Notes under the pieces: model-generated | The model's input: the letters and a program-made list of their open reading frames with translations, nothing else | The model's database searches: none | What the model was told of the DNA's origin: nothing | Assembly: GCA_036275915.1 (NCBI GenBank) | Contig: DASUCV010000004.1 | Coordinates: forward strand, 327,238 to 391,237 | DNA: 64,000 nt | Direction of reading: 5' to 3' | DNA from: Candidatus Polarisedimenticolaceae bacterium | GTDB lineage: Bacteria > Acidobacteriota > Polarisedimenticolia > Polarisedimenticolales > DASRJG01 | Program-made: the position numbers and the translations under genes | Part shown: piece after piece, positions 9,388-21,776 of the stretch | Layout: each line of letters begins with the position of its first letter | Numbering within the stretch: position 1 is the first letter of the stretch

Positions 9388-10362
9388 TCAGCCGCGCTTG
9401 GTGCCGCACCCCGCGCAGAACTTCGCGCCCTCGGCGAACGCAGCACCGCAGTTCGGACAGAACTTCGCGGTCGCCGCGGCGGTCGCGACGCCGCCCTGCG
9501 ACGCCCCCGACGGAGACCCCGCGAGCGCGTCCTTCATCATGCCGGCCATCGTGAGTCCCAATCCCGCGCCGACCCCGAGGCCGACGCCGCTCGCGGCGGC
9601 TCCGCCCTCACCCGAAGGGTTCTTCGCCGCGTCGCCGAGCGCCTGCGCCGCCTTGAAGCGCATGTACGCCGCCTGGTCGCCGACCGCGGCCATGCCGGTG
9701 CGCTCGTCGATGACACGCTGAACCTCGTCCGGAGGCGTGATCGCGCCGACGAAGAAGTCGGTCATCTCGAGGCCGTACTTGGCGAAGTCTCCCGCGACAC
9801 GTCCCTTGAGCCCCTCTCCCAGCTCGTCGTAGTGCTGCGGCAGGTCGAAGATCGTCTTGAGCGTGGTACCCAAGACGTCGTTCAAGCGCGCGACGATGAC
9901 GTCGCGAAGGTAACCCTCGACCGCGTCGGTCGTGTAACGGCCCTGGCTTCCCACGATCTGGTTGACGAAGAGCTGCGGATCGGTCACGCGGATCGCGAAA
10001 GCACCGTTGGCGCGCAGACGGACCATCGCGAGCTCGGAGTCCCGGAAGACGACCGGCTCACGCGTCCCCCACTTCATGCCGGTGAACACCTTCTTCGCGA
10101 CGAAGTAGACGTCGGCACGGAACGGCGACGTGCCGCCGAAGGGAATCGAAAGCAGCCGCGTCAGGAGCGGGACGTTCGCGGTCGTGAGCGTGTGACGTCC
10201 GGCGGAGAACGTGTCGAGCGCCTTACCGTCGCGGAAGAAGACCGCCCACTGGTTCTCCGAGACCACGAGCTGCGCGCCGAGCTTGAGCTCGCCGCCGGCG
10301 GCGAACCGCCACACGATCTCGCTTCCCGAATCGTCCTTCCACTCGATGACTTCGATGGCCAT
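9388..10362 (-). CDS. SPFH/band-7 protein with C-terminal zinc ribbon
   Basis: An SPFH core over about residues 20-230 resembles the YdjI or 'virion core protein-like' group, which lacks the transmembrane anchor of flotillins. A Gly/Ala-rich linker (about residues 255-285) leads to a zinc ribbon with two paired cysteines (FCPNCGAAF and FCAGCGTK). SPFH proteins scaffold membrane microdomains or stress complexes; the substrate here is unknown. The gene begins nine bases after the preceding 161-residue protein and is probably co-transcribed with it. Confidence 0.8.
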   Translation of the reverse strand: MAIEVIEWKDDSGSEIVWRFAAGGELKLGAQLVVSENQWAVFFRDGKALDTFSAGRHTLTTANVPLLTRLLSIPFGGTSPFRADVYFVAKKVFTGMKWGTREPVVFRDSELAMVRLRANGAFAIRVTDPQLFVNQIVGSQGRYTTDAVEGYLRDVIVARLNDVLGTTLKTIFDLPQHYDELGEGLKGRVAGDFAKYGLEMTDFFVGAITPPDEVQRVIDERTGMAAVGDQAAYMRFKAAQALGDAAKNPSGEGGAAASGVGLGVGAGLGLTMAGMMKDALAGSPSGASQGGVATAAATAKFCPNCGAAFAEGAKFCAGCGTKRG

Positions 10363-10371
10363 GGGTCCTCC

Positions 10372-10857
10372 CTACGTGGTCGGCTTCTCTAAGACCTCGC
10401 GCCGCCTCACGATCCGCTCGTCCAGGGCGGCGGCCGCGTCCGCGAGCGCCGCGAGGCCGGCGGTGTCGGCGGCTCGCAGCTTGTCGGACAGCGCGACGAC
10501 GTCGTCGACGAGTGCGGCGTCGTACGCGTAGATCTGGTCGAGCTCAGCTTCCTTGATCTTGAGCTGGTCGAAGACGCCGCTGTAGCCGTAGTCGGCGTAG
10601 CGCAGCGACGACACCGACTTCTGGAGCGCCCGGTCGAGGCGGCCGATCGCGTCGAGCGCCGCGAGCTCGCCCGCGTCCATCGCCTTGTTGCGCAGCGTCT
10701 GGAGCGCCGCGCGCCCGCCGTCGAGCCGGCCCGCCAGGAAATCGCGCAGGCGGCGGTCGGTCTCGCGCCGCGCCTCGCGCTCGCGGTAGCCGGCGATGCC
10801 CGGGATGTGGCTCGCGATGCGCTCGAGGAAGTTTTTCTCGGAAACCGGCATCGTCAT
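10372..10857 (-). CDS. Alpha-helical protein of unknown function paired with SPFH gene
   Basis: I do not recognise the family. The 161 residues are charged and predicted mostly helical, with no signal peptide or membrane segment. The stretch rich in ERIASHIPGIAGYREREARR near the N-terminus recalls small partner proteins encoded beside YdjI-like SPFH genes. The ATG at 10857 is preferred because GAGGTG lies eight bases upstream; an upstream in-frame start would read into the inverted repeat. The tight spacing to the SPFH gene suggests a joint role. Confidence 0.7.
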   Translation of the reverse strand: MTMPVSEKNFLERIASHIPGIAGYREREARRETDRRLRDFLAGRLDGGRAALQTLRNKAMDAGELAALDAIGRLDRALQKSVSSLRYADYGYSGVFDQLKIKEAELDQIYAYDAALVDDVVALSDKLRAADTAGLAALADAAAALDERIVRRREVLEKPTT

Positions 10858-10868
10858 GGCGTCACCTC

Positions 10869-10936
10869 GACTGGGAACTGTCAACTGTGAACTGTTAACC
10901 CAGTTGGGTCGACAGTCAACAGTTCACAGTCAAGAG

Positions 10937-10940
<4 letters not shown>
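10869..10940. repeat. Intergenic inverted repeat built from AACTGT/ACAGTT words
   Basis: The 13-base arms ACTGTGAACTGTT (10884-10896) and AACAGTTCACAGT (10918-10930) are perfect inverted copies, 21 bases apart. The left half repeats AACTGT three times and the right half repeats ACAGT. The element fills the space between secA's stop and the upstream region of the 161-residue gene. Related sequence occurs at 31531-31569. Confidence 0.75.
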
Positions 10941-13672
<2,732 letters not shown>

Positions 13673-13686
13673 GCGTTTCTACTCTA

Positions 13687-14241
13687 TCAGACCGAGGATT
13701 CGGGGACGGTGCCGTCCGGCGCGTCGACGCGCGGGTGAAGCGGCGTGAAGAGAAAGGCGGCGGCGAGCCGCAGGAACGTCCGATCGAAGGCGCTCGCGAG
13801 CCCGCCGAGACCGACCTTGCGACCGAGGACGCCTGCGGCCGCCCAGAAGAGATCGTGCCGTGCCACGCATCGTGCGTAGAGGGAGGGAAGCGCTCCTTCG
13901 AGCGAGCGCCAGACCCCGTCGCGCCGGACCGCGACGACGCGCGCGCGGACCGCGCCGGCGGGAACCGCCGGATCGAGCTCGTTCCTTCCGTCGCCGCGCG
14001 TGCGAAGGCAGGGACGTCCCGAAGGATCGCGCGCGGCGCCGAGGTAACGGTGGACGACGAGGTAATCCTGCTGGACGAAGACGATGACGTCGCCGGGACG
14101 GGGCGCGTCGTGAGGCGCTCCCGCGGCGACCAGGTCGCCGCCCGAGAAGTGGGGGGTCATGCTCGAGTCGTGGCCCGCGATAGGAAGGATCGCGCGGCCG
14201 CGCGCGTCGAGGACGAGGGTCAACGCCTGATCGCTCAGCAC
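13687..14241 (-). CDS. S26/S24-type signal peptidase homologue without membrane anchor
   Basis: The fold motifs of signal peptidase I are visible: serine 27 in GHDSSMTPHFSGGD, VVHRYLG with histidine 64 where bacterial enzymes have lysine, and TRGDGRNELD with aspartates 84 and 90. The Ser-His-Asp set resembles ER/archaeal-type (S26B) enzymes. The usual N-terminal transmembrane segment is absent; the only hydrophobic stretch is near the C-terminus (LRLAAAFLFTPL). The start is GTG at 14241. It lies just downstream of a terminator, upstream of secA. It could process an exported protein or be an S24-like self-cleaving regulator. Confidence 0.7.
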   Translation of the reverse strand: MLSDQALTLVLDARGRAILPIAGHDSSMTPHFSGGDLVAAGAPHDAPRPGDVIVFVQQDYLVVHRYLGAARDPSGRPCLRTRGDGRNELDPAVPAGAVRARVVAVRRDGVWRSLEGALPSLYARCVARHDLFWAAAGVLGRKVGLGGLASAFDRTFLRLAAAFLFTPLHPRVDAPDGTVPESSV

Positions 14242-14539
14242 GAAGCGTCAGATCGCATGCGGCCGGTCGTTTGTCGAGGGGATCGCCGGAAAAAAACTTG
14301 ACCTCCCCTGGGCCAGCGGGGGGGGCGTTTCCGTCAGGCCCAGGAGAGGTCGAACACTGACCAGGAGGAGGTCATGTGGCACTCGGACCTTAGAGCAACC
14401 CCGATGCCAGGAGCCTCGACGGGCCTCTCGGATCGATTTTCGGCGCTTTTGTGCGGGACCCGCGCCGGAGGGCGACAGAAGATGACCTCCCGCAGACGCC
14501 AGGCTGACGCGCCGTGACGCCTCCGGCGCCGCTTTGGCG
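14242..14539 (-). other. Structured 3' region between acyl-CoA dehydrogenase and signal peptidase genes
   Basis: No gene is visible in these 298 bases. Reading the minus strand, a 10-base inverted repeat (14520-14529 with 14462-14471) follows the dehydrogenase stop, then a hairpin in the 14355-14380 segment (TGACC with GGTCA around an AGGAGGA loop), then the terminator at 14290-14351. The order suggests a folded 3' untranslated region or a processed small RNA. Confidence 0.5.
14290..14351 (-). terminator. Rho-independent terminator of the acyl-CoA dehydrogenase transcript
   Basis: On the minus strand the arms GACCTCTCCTGGGCC (14351-14337) and GGCCCAGGGGAGGTC (14314-14300) pair at 14 of 15 positions around a 22-base loop and are followed by AAG and seven Ts (14296-14290). 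This is the clearest intrinsic terminator in the window. Confidence 0.85.
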
Positions 14540-15706
14540 TCATTCGGCCGCGCTGGCGGCCTCCCGGAGAATCGCCCGGGCGATGACGAGCCGCTGGATC
14601 TGGTTGGTGCCTTCGTAGATCTGGGTGATCTTCGCGTCCCGCATGTACTTCTCGATCGGGTAGTCCTTGCAATAGCCGTAGCCGCCGAAGAGCTGGACGG
14701 CATTCGTCGTCACCATCATGGCGACGTCGGTCGCGAACAGCTTGCACATGGCGGAGAGCTTGGAGACGTTCTTTGCCCGCACGTCGGCCGCCCGCGCCGC
14801 CGTGTAGACCAGATGGCGCGCCGCCTCGATCTGGGTCGCCATGTCCGCGAGCATCCACTGGATCCCCTGGAACGAGTTGATCGACTGGCCGAACTGCTTG
14901 CGCTTGCCGGTGTACTCGACCGCCAGATCGAGCGCGCCCTGCGCGAGTCCGAGCGCTTGCGCCGCGACGCCCGGCCGGGCGAGATCGAGGGTCATCATCG
15001 CGTGCTTGAACCCCTGCCCCTCGGCGCCGCCCAGGAGCTGGTTCTTTCCGACGCGGCACCCTTCGAGGTGGATCTCGACGACCGGCACGCACCTTATCCC
15101 CATCTTGTCCTCGTGCTTGCCGACGCGATACCCCGGCGTGCCGGCTTCCACGACGAACGCCGAAATCCCGCGCGCTCCGCGCCCCGGCTGCGTCACCGCG
15201 AAGATCGTGTTGTAGGAGGCGACGGCGCCTCCCGTGTTCCACTTCTTGACGCCGTCGATGACGTAGTCCTCGCCGTCCTTCTCCGCCTTCGTCGTCATCG
15301 AGCCGGCGTCCGAGCCCGCGTCGCGCTCCGAGAGGCCGAAGGAGATGAGCTTCTCCCCCGCCGCGATACCGGGCAGCCAGCGCGCCTTCTGCTCGTCGGT
15401 GCCGCCGAGGATGACGGGGAACGAGCCGAGCGCATTCACGGCATAGGCGACGCCCATGCCGCCGCACGCCCGCGCGAACTGCTCGACGACGAGGCAGAGG
15501 TCCATCGCCCCACCGCCGGCACCACCGTACTCCTTGGGGATCCAGACTCCCGAGAGGCCGGCTTCCTTGATGGCCTTTTGCGCCGACCACGGATAGGTTT
15601 GCTCGACGTCGTGCTGCGCCGCGATCGGACGGATGTGCTTCTCGGCGACCTCGCGCGCACGCTCCGCGAACTCGACGTTCTGCTTGGTCAGCAGTTCTTT
15701 GACCAT
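14540..15706 (-). CDS. Acyl-CoA dehydrogenase
   Basis: FAD-dependent desaturation of an acyl-CoA thioester, passing electrons to electron-transfer flavoprotein. The 388-residue protein shows the full family pattern: FGLSERDAGSDAGS near the FAD/substrate site, the KKWNTGG beta-domain strand, RKQFGQSI, QLFGGYGY and the catalytic glutamate in TQIYEGTNQIQR. The glutamate position is typical of short-chain and medium-chain enzymes; the chain-length preference cannot be read from this. It is a single-gene unit ending in a strong terminator, divergent from the PP2C gene. Confidence 0.93.
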   Translation of the reverse strand: MVKELLTKQNVEFAERAREVAEKHIRPIAAQHDVEQTYPWSAQKAIKEAGLSGVWIPKEYGGAGGGAMDLCLVVEQFARACGGMGVAYAVNALGSFPVILGGTDEQKARWLPGIAAGEKLISFGLSERDAGSDAGSMTTKAEKDGEDYVIDGVKKWNTGGAVASYNTIFAVTQPGRGARGISAFVVEAGTPGYRVGKHEDKMGIRCVPVVEIHLEGCRVGKNQLLGGAEGQGFKHAMMTLDLARPGVAAQALGLAQGALDLAVEYTGKRKQFGQSINSFQGIQWMLADMATQIEAARHLVYTAARAADVRAKNVSKLSAMCKLFATDVAMMVTTNAVQLFGGYGYCKDYPIEKYMRDAKITQIYEGTNQIQRLVIARAILREAASAAE

Positions 15707-15781
15707 GAATTCCCCCTGAGCGAAGGGCGCACTCTAGCATGCGACTTTCATTTGCTACGATGCGCCCCCCGCGGGACCGTG

Positions 15782-16999
15782 ATGGACTACAAGAACCTCT
15801 TCCGAAAGCTCGAGCGCAACCTCCGCACGATCGAGCGGAGCCAGGACCTCGTCGCGACGCTGTCGGAGATCCTCCGGCGTCTCGTCGACGACTTCCAGGA
15901 CGACCTCGGCCTGGTCGGCGGGCGCATCTACGACAAGAAGGGGTCGGGCTACGTCTTGAAGCGCGAGTACCCGGCGCCCAAGTCGCCGCGCGAGATCACG
16001 ATCCCGGCCACCTATCCGCCCATCAAGGAGCTGATCGCCCAGGGTTACGTCTACGCGCGCCTGGGCGACGCCGGCGTCGACCAGAAGATCGAGTCGACCC
16101 TCGGCGTGAAGCGCTTCGCCGCGATCGGGATCGGCGACACCGGCCGGCAGATCGTCGCGTTCACGATCCGGGAGAACGCCGATCCGGCGCAGATCGGCCA
16201 CACGCTGAACACGATCCGCCACGCGATCAACCTCAAGCTCCGGAGCGAGCGCTTCGCCGACCGCATGGCGGAGGCGCGCGCGATCCAGCTCTCGCTCTTG
16301 CCCGCGACCGCTCCCTCGTTCGCCGACTACGACATCTGGGGCGCCTCGGTCCCCGCGGAGGACGTCGGCGGAGACCTCTACGACTTCATCCGCGTGTCGC
16401 AGCGCAGCCTCGGGATCGCCGTCGCCGATGCCTCGGGCCACGGACTTCCCGCGGCGCTCCAGGCGAGGGACGCGATCATCGGTCTCCGCATGGGGCTCGA
16501 GGAGAACCTCCGGATCTCGGCGACGCTCGAGAAGCTGAACCGCGTCGTGAACCACTCCGCGCTCGCCTCGAAGTTCATCTCGCTCTTCTACGGCGAGCTC
16601 GAATCCGGCGGGACGCTCGTCTACTGCAACGCCGGCCACAACCCGCCGCTGCTCTACGACGGCGCGAGCTTCCGCGAGCTCGCCCGCGGCGGGATGATCC
16701 TGGGCCCCAACCCCACGTCGCAGTACGAGCGCGGCTATGAGACGCTGGCGCCGGGCTCGATCCTCGTCGCCTACACCGACGGCATCGTGGAAGCGAACAA
16801 TGCGAAGGACGAGGCGTTCGGCGTCGACCGGCTCAAAGCGCTGGTCTCCGATGGGGGCTGGTCCAGCGCGCGAGAATTGGTCGATGCGGTCTTCGAAGCG
16901 GTCGGTGAGCACGTGGGCGGCGAGACGCGGGACGACGATCAGACGGTCGTCGCGGTGATCCGAAAGACGAAGGCGCCGAAAGCCCGCGTCAAGAGCTAG
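15782..16999 (+). CDS. PP2C (SpoIIE/RsbU) phosphatase with N-terminal sensor region
   Basis: Likely dephosphorylates a STAS-type anti-anti-sigma protein. Residues 1-160 form a GAF-like sensory region with no clear ligand motif. The phosphatase domain follows a linker (RMAEARAIQLSLLP) and has the metal-binding aspartates in GGDLYDF, ADASGHG, YTDGIVEA and DDDQTVV. The ATG at 15782 gives 405 residues; the frame is open much further upstream but is antisense to the dehydrogenase there. Its 3' end shares a CTAG with the opposing stop. A natural target is the STAS protein at 31.6 kb, by inference only. Confidence 0.87.
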   Translation: MDYKNLFRKLERNLRTIERSQDLVATLSEILRRLVDDFQDDLGLVGGRIYDKKGSGYVLKREYPAPKSPREITIPATYPPIKELIAQGYVYARLGDAGVDQKIESTLGVKRFAAIGIGDTGRQIVAFTIRENADPAQIGHTLNTIRHAINLKLRSERFADRMAEARAIQLSLLPATAPSFADYDIWGASVPAEDVGGDLYDFIRVSQRSLGIAVADASGHGLPAALQARDAIIGLRMGLEENLRISATLEKLNRVVNHSALASKFISLFYGELESGGTLVYCNAGHNPPLLYDGASFRELARGGMILGPNPTSQYERGYETLAPGSILVAYTDGIVEANNAKDEAFGVDRLKALVSDGGWSSARELVDAVFEAVGEHVGGETRDDDQTVVAVIRKTKAPKARVKS

Positions 17000-17724
17000 C
17001 GCTCGATCACCAGGAACACGGCCCCCACGAGCGCGATGAGCAGCCCGCTCGCCGTCTCCATGTGACGCGCGATCTCGGGGACATGGAGACGCCGCGTCGC
17101 GACCACGCCGGCGACGGACAGGCCGACCATGAGCGCGATCGTCGTGAAGCAGTACGCCGCGGTGACGAGCGCGACGGCCGCGCGTCCTCGGTCGGCGGTG
17201 GCGACCATGATCGGTAGGATCAGGATGCACGGGTTCAGGCCGACGATGAGGGCGAGGGCGCCGGCGCTCATGCCGGCTTCGCTCCGGATCCAGCGGTCGT
17301 CGGCGTGGTAGTGCAGGTGCTCACCTCCCCGCGGCCCCTCGTGCCCGTCGCACGAGTGCCCCTCGTCGTGCGTGTGGAGCAAGGCCCCGCCGGGATGGAA
17401 GTGTCCACCCTTGCGCCATGCCCAGAAGGCGTAGAGCAGGCCGAAGCCCAGGAGCATCCAGCCACTCGCACGGGTGAGGCGCGCACCGATCGCGCCTGCC
17501 GCCGCTTCGCCGACGCCGAGCGCGACGAGGCCGAGGACGACGGAAAGGCCGGTGTGAATGACCGCCGACGTCGCCGAGACGAGCGCCGTCGTGCGTGCCG
17601 ACCAGTGACGTGCCCGGCCCACGAGCACGAACGGCAGCCAGTGATCGGGGATCAGGGTGTGGAACGCGGCGGTCCCGGCCGCCGTGGCGATGAGAACCGA
17701 CGGTATCGCTTCCGGGGCGGTCAG
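16996..17724 (-). CDS. NicO/UreH-like metal permease with histidine-rich loop
   Basis: A polytopic membrane protein of 242 residues. HTLIPDHWLPF in the first helix resembles the HX4DH metal signature of nickel/cobalt permeases, and GLNPCILILP the second. Between helices lies a cytoplasmic or periplasmic loop holding about ten histidines (HFHPGG to HYHADD). Nickel, cobalt or another divalent metal is the likely substrate; direction of transport is unclear. No ATG, GTG or TTG precedes the first helix; a CTG at 17724 overlaps the rny stop (CTGA) and has AGGAGG seven bases upstream, so I take CTG as the start. Confidence 0.75.
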   Translation of the reverse strand: MTAPEAIPSVLIATAAGTAAFHTLIPDHWLPFVLVGRARHWSARTTALVSATSAVIHTGLSVVLGLVALGVGEAAAGAIGARLTRASGWMLLGFGLLYAFWAWRKGGHFHPGGALLHTHDEGHSCDGHEGPRGGEHLHYHADDRWIRSEAGMSAGALALIVGLNPCILILPIMVATADRGRAAVALVTAAYCFTTIALMVGLSVAGVVATRRLHVPEIARHMETASGLLIALVGAVFLVIER

Positions 17725-19286
17725 CGCGCGACCTCCTGCGCCCTCATCTCGCGGATGACCGTGACCTTGATCTTTCCCGGATAGTCCATCTCGGACTCGA
17801 TCCGGCGCGCGAGGTCGTGCGCCAGGAGATCGATCCGCGCGTCGTCGACGAGCTCGGTGTTGGCGATGACCCGGATCTCGCGGCCGGCTTGCAGGGCGTA
17901 GGACTGCTCGACACCGTCCATCGAGTTCGCGAGCCCCTCGAGCTGCTCGATGCGCCGGATGTACTCGGCGACGCTCTTCCGGCGCGCCCCCGGGCGCGCC
18001 CCGGAGAGCGCGTCCGCGGTCGCGACGAGGACGGTGATCGGCGTCGTGACCTCGATGTCCTCGTGGTGCGCGGCGATCGCGTTGACGACCTCCCATTGCT
18101 CGTTGCACCGCGTGGCGACCTCGGCACCGATCTCGGGATGCGTTCCCTCGCGCTCGTAATCGACCGCCTTGCCGATGTCGTGGAAGAGGCCGGCGCGGCG
18201 CGCCACCGTCTCGTTCAGCCCCAGCTCGGCGGCCATCATGCCGGTGAGGTAGCCGACCTCCTTGGAATGGAGGAGCACGTTCTGTCCGTAGGAGGTGCGG
18301 AAGAGGAGGCGACCCAGGAGCTTGACCATCTCGGGCTGGACGCCCTTGACCCCCATCTCCTTGAGCGTCTGCTCCCCCGCCTGTTTCATCTCCTCGTCGA
18401 GGCGCTTCGCGTTCCGGCGCGTCAGCTCTTCGATACGGCGCGGGTGGACGTTCCCGTCCTTGAGGAGCATCTGGAGGACGCGGCGCGCGATCTCGCGCTT
18501 CACGGGGTTGAACCCGGAGAGCTGCACCGACTCGCCCGCTTCGTCGAGGATGAGCTGGATGCCCGTGGCCGCCTCGAACGCTTTGATGTTCTTCCCCTCG
18601 TGCCCGATGATCCGGCCGCGCATCTGGCCGCCTTGCGGCAGGTCGAAGTGGGTGACGCTGCGCTCCGCCGAGAGGTCGGACGCCATGCGCTCCATCGCGA
18701 GCGCGACGATCTTCTTGGCTTCGGCTTCGGCACCGCGCTGCGCTTCGTCCTTGATCTCCTTGACGAGCCCCGCCGCCTCGAAGCGGACCTCGGCCTTCAA
18801 GTTCTGGAGGAGCTGCTGGCGGGCTTCGTCCCGCGTCATCCCCGACGCCCGCTCGAGCCGGGCATTCTCCTCGTGGACGAGATGCTCGAGCGTCTCCTGG
18901 CCGCGCCTCAGCTCCGCCTCGCGTGTCGCCAAGTCCTGCTCGGCCCCGCGAATCGTCTCGTGCTGGCGCGCGACCTCCGCCTCCATCTCGGAGACGCTGC
19001 CGTGGAGCTGCTTGAGCTCGCGCTCGCGCTTGTCGAGCTGCCCCTTCCGCGAGCGCAGATCGCCTTCGGCCTTCGATTTGTCGCGGAGCATCTGCTCGCG
19101 CGCCTCCATGACCTGCTGCCGCTTGACGTTCTCGGCCTCGCGGAGCGCGCCCCTCTGGATCTCGTCGCCCTTGAGGCGCGCCGCCTCCAGGCTGGATGCG
19201 CCGAGCCGGTTGTTGAGGAACCAGCCCAGAGCACCGCCGATCAGGGCGCCCGCGATCGAGAGGACGAACCAGGCCGCCCCGTTCAT
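17721..19286 (-). CDS. rny: Ribonuclease Y
   Basis: Membrane-anchored endoribonuclease that starts mRNA decay. Order of parts: an N-terminal transmembrane helix (residues 5-22), a long Arg/Glu-rich coiled coil to about residue 200, a KH domain with GRIIGHEGKNIKAFE, and an HD domain with AGLFHDIGKAVD and IAAHHEDI. The 521-residue length is normal. The ATG overlaps the MBL-hydrolase stop (ATGA), and the 3' end overlaps the permease start, so bipA, MBL, rny and permease appear to be one operon. Confidence 0.95.
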   Translation of the reverse strand: MNGAAWFVLSIAGALIGGALGWFLNNRLGASSLEAARLKGDEIQRGALREAENVKRQQVMEAREQMLRDKSKAEGDLRSRKGQLDKRERELKQLHGSVSEMEAEVARQHETIRGAEQDLATREAELRRGQETLEHLVHEENARLERASGMTRDEARQQLLQNLKAEVRFEAAGLVKEIKDEAQRGAEAEAKKIVALAMERMASDLSAERSVTHFDLPQGGQMRGRIIGHEGKNIKAFEAATGIQLILDEAGESVQLSGFNPVKREIARRVLQMLLKDGNVHPRRIEELTRRNAKRLDEEMKQAGEQTLKEMGVKGVQPEMVKLLGRLLFRTSYGQNVLLHSKEVGYLTGMMAAELGLNETVARRAGLFHDIGKAVDYEREGTHPEIGAEVATRCNEQWEVVNAIAAHHEDIEVTTPITVLVATADALSGARPGARRKSVAEYIRRIEQLEGLANSMDGVEQSYALQAGREIRVIANTELVDDARIDLLAHDLARRIESEMDYPGKIKVTVIREMRAQEVAR

Positions 19287-19927
19287 CGCGCGATCCCGAT
19301 GGCGGCGTCGCCGACGAACGGGTTCGTGCGCCGCTCGAGGCCGATCGTCGTCTCCTCCTCGTGGCCTGGGTAGCAGTGAGTCTCGTCGGGAAGCCGGAAC
19401 AGCTTGCCTCGAATGGAAGCGACGAGCGTGTCCCAGTCGCCGCCGGGGAGGTCGGTGCGCCCGACCGATCCACGGAAGAGCGTGTCTCCCACGATCATCT
19501 GCCCGCCGTGGCGGAGGCAGACGCCCCCGGGCGTGTGCCCCGGCGTATGGAGGACGTCGAACGCGAGGCCGTCGAAGACGAGTGGCTCGCCCTCTTCGAG
19601 GAAGAGATCGGGGGCCGGCGAGTCCGGCACGTCGAGGCCGTACAGCTCGCCCTGCGCCTTCGTCATCTCGAGGAGCGGGAGATCGTCCCGGTGGATCGCG
19701 AGCGGCGCCCCGGTCGCCTCCTTGAAGAACGCGTTGCAGGCGACGTGGTCGAGATGCCCGTGCGTGTTCACGAGGAGCGTGCAGCGGAGGCCCCGCTCCG
19801 TGAGCACGCTCAGGACCGGCTCGCTCTCGAGCCCCGGATCGACGACCATCGCCTCACGGCCCGAGGACCCGACGACGACGTAGGTGTTCTCCGCGAACGG
19901 CCCGTAGGTGAAGCGGAGAATCTGCAC
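19283..19927 (-). CDS. Metallo-beta-lactamase-fold hydrolase, glyoxalase II-like
   Basis: A 214-residue thioesterase-like hydrolase. The metal site is complete: THGHLDHV, HTPGHTPGG, GDTLFRGSVGR and the C-terminal CYPGHEEET. This matches YcbL-type hydrolases, which cleave S-lactoylglutathione or similar thioesters. The start is GTG at 19927, three bases after the bipA stop. Substrate is not determined by the sequence. Confidence 0.85.
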   Translation of the reverse strand: MQILRFTYGPFAENTYVVVGSSGREAMVVDPGLESEPVLSVLTERGLRCTLLVNTHGHLDHVACNAFFKEATGAPLAIHRDDLPLLEMTKAQGELYGLDVPDSPAPDLFLEEGEPLVFDGLAFDVLHTPGHTPGGVCLRHGGQMIVGDTLFRGSVGRTDLPGGDWDTLVASIRGKLFRLPDETHCYPGHEEETTIGLERRTNPFVGDAAIGIAR

Positions 19928-19930
19928 GGC

Positions 19931-21745
<1,815 letters not shown>

Positions 21746-21776
21746 CGGCGCCGCATGGTAGCATGCGCGGCTCCCC

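Noticed and set aside
14534-15781. Upstream extension of the PP2C gene frame
   Set aside because: This part is antisense to the acyl-CoA dehydrogenase; the PP2C N-terminus is well placed at the ATG at 15782.
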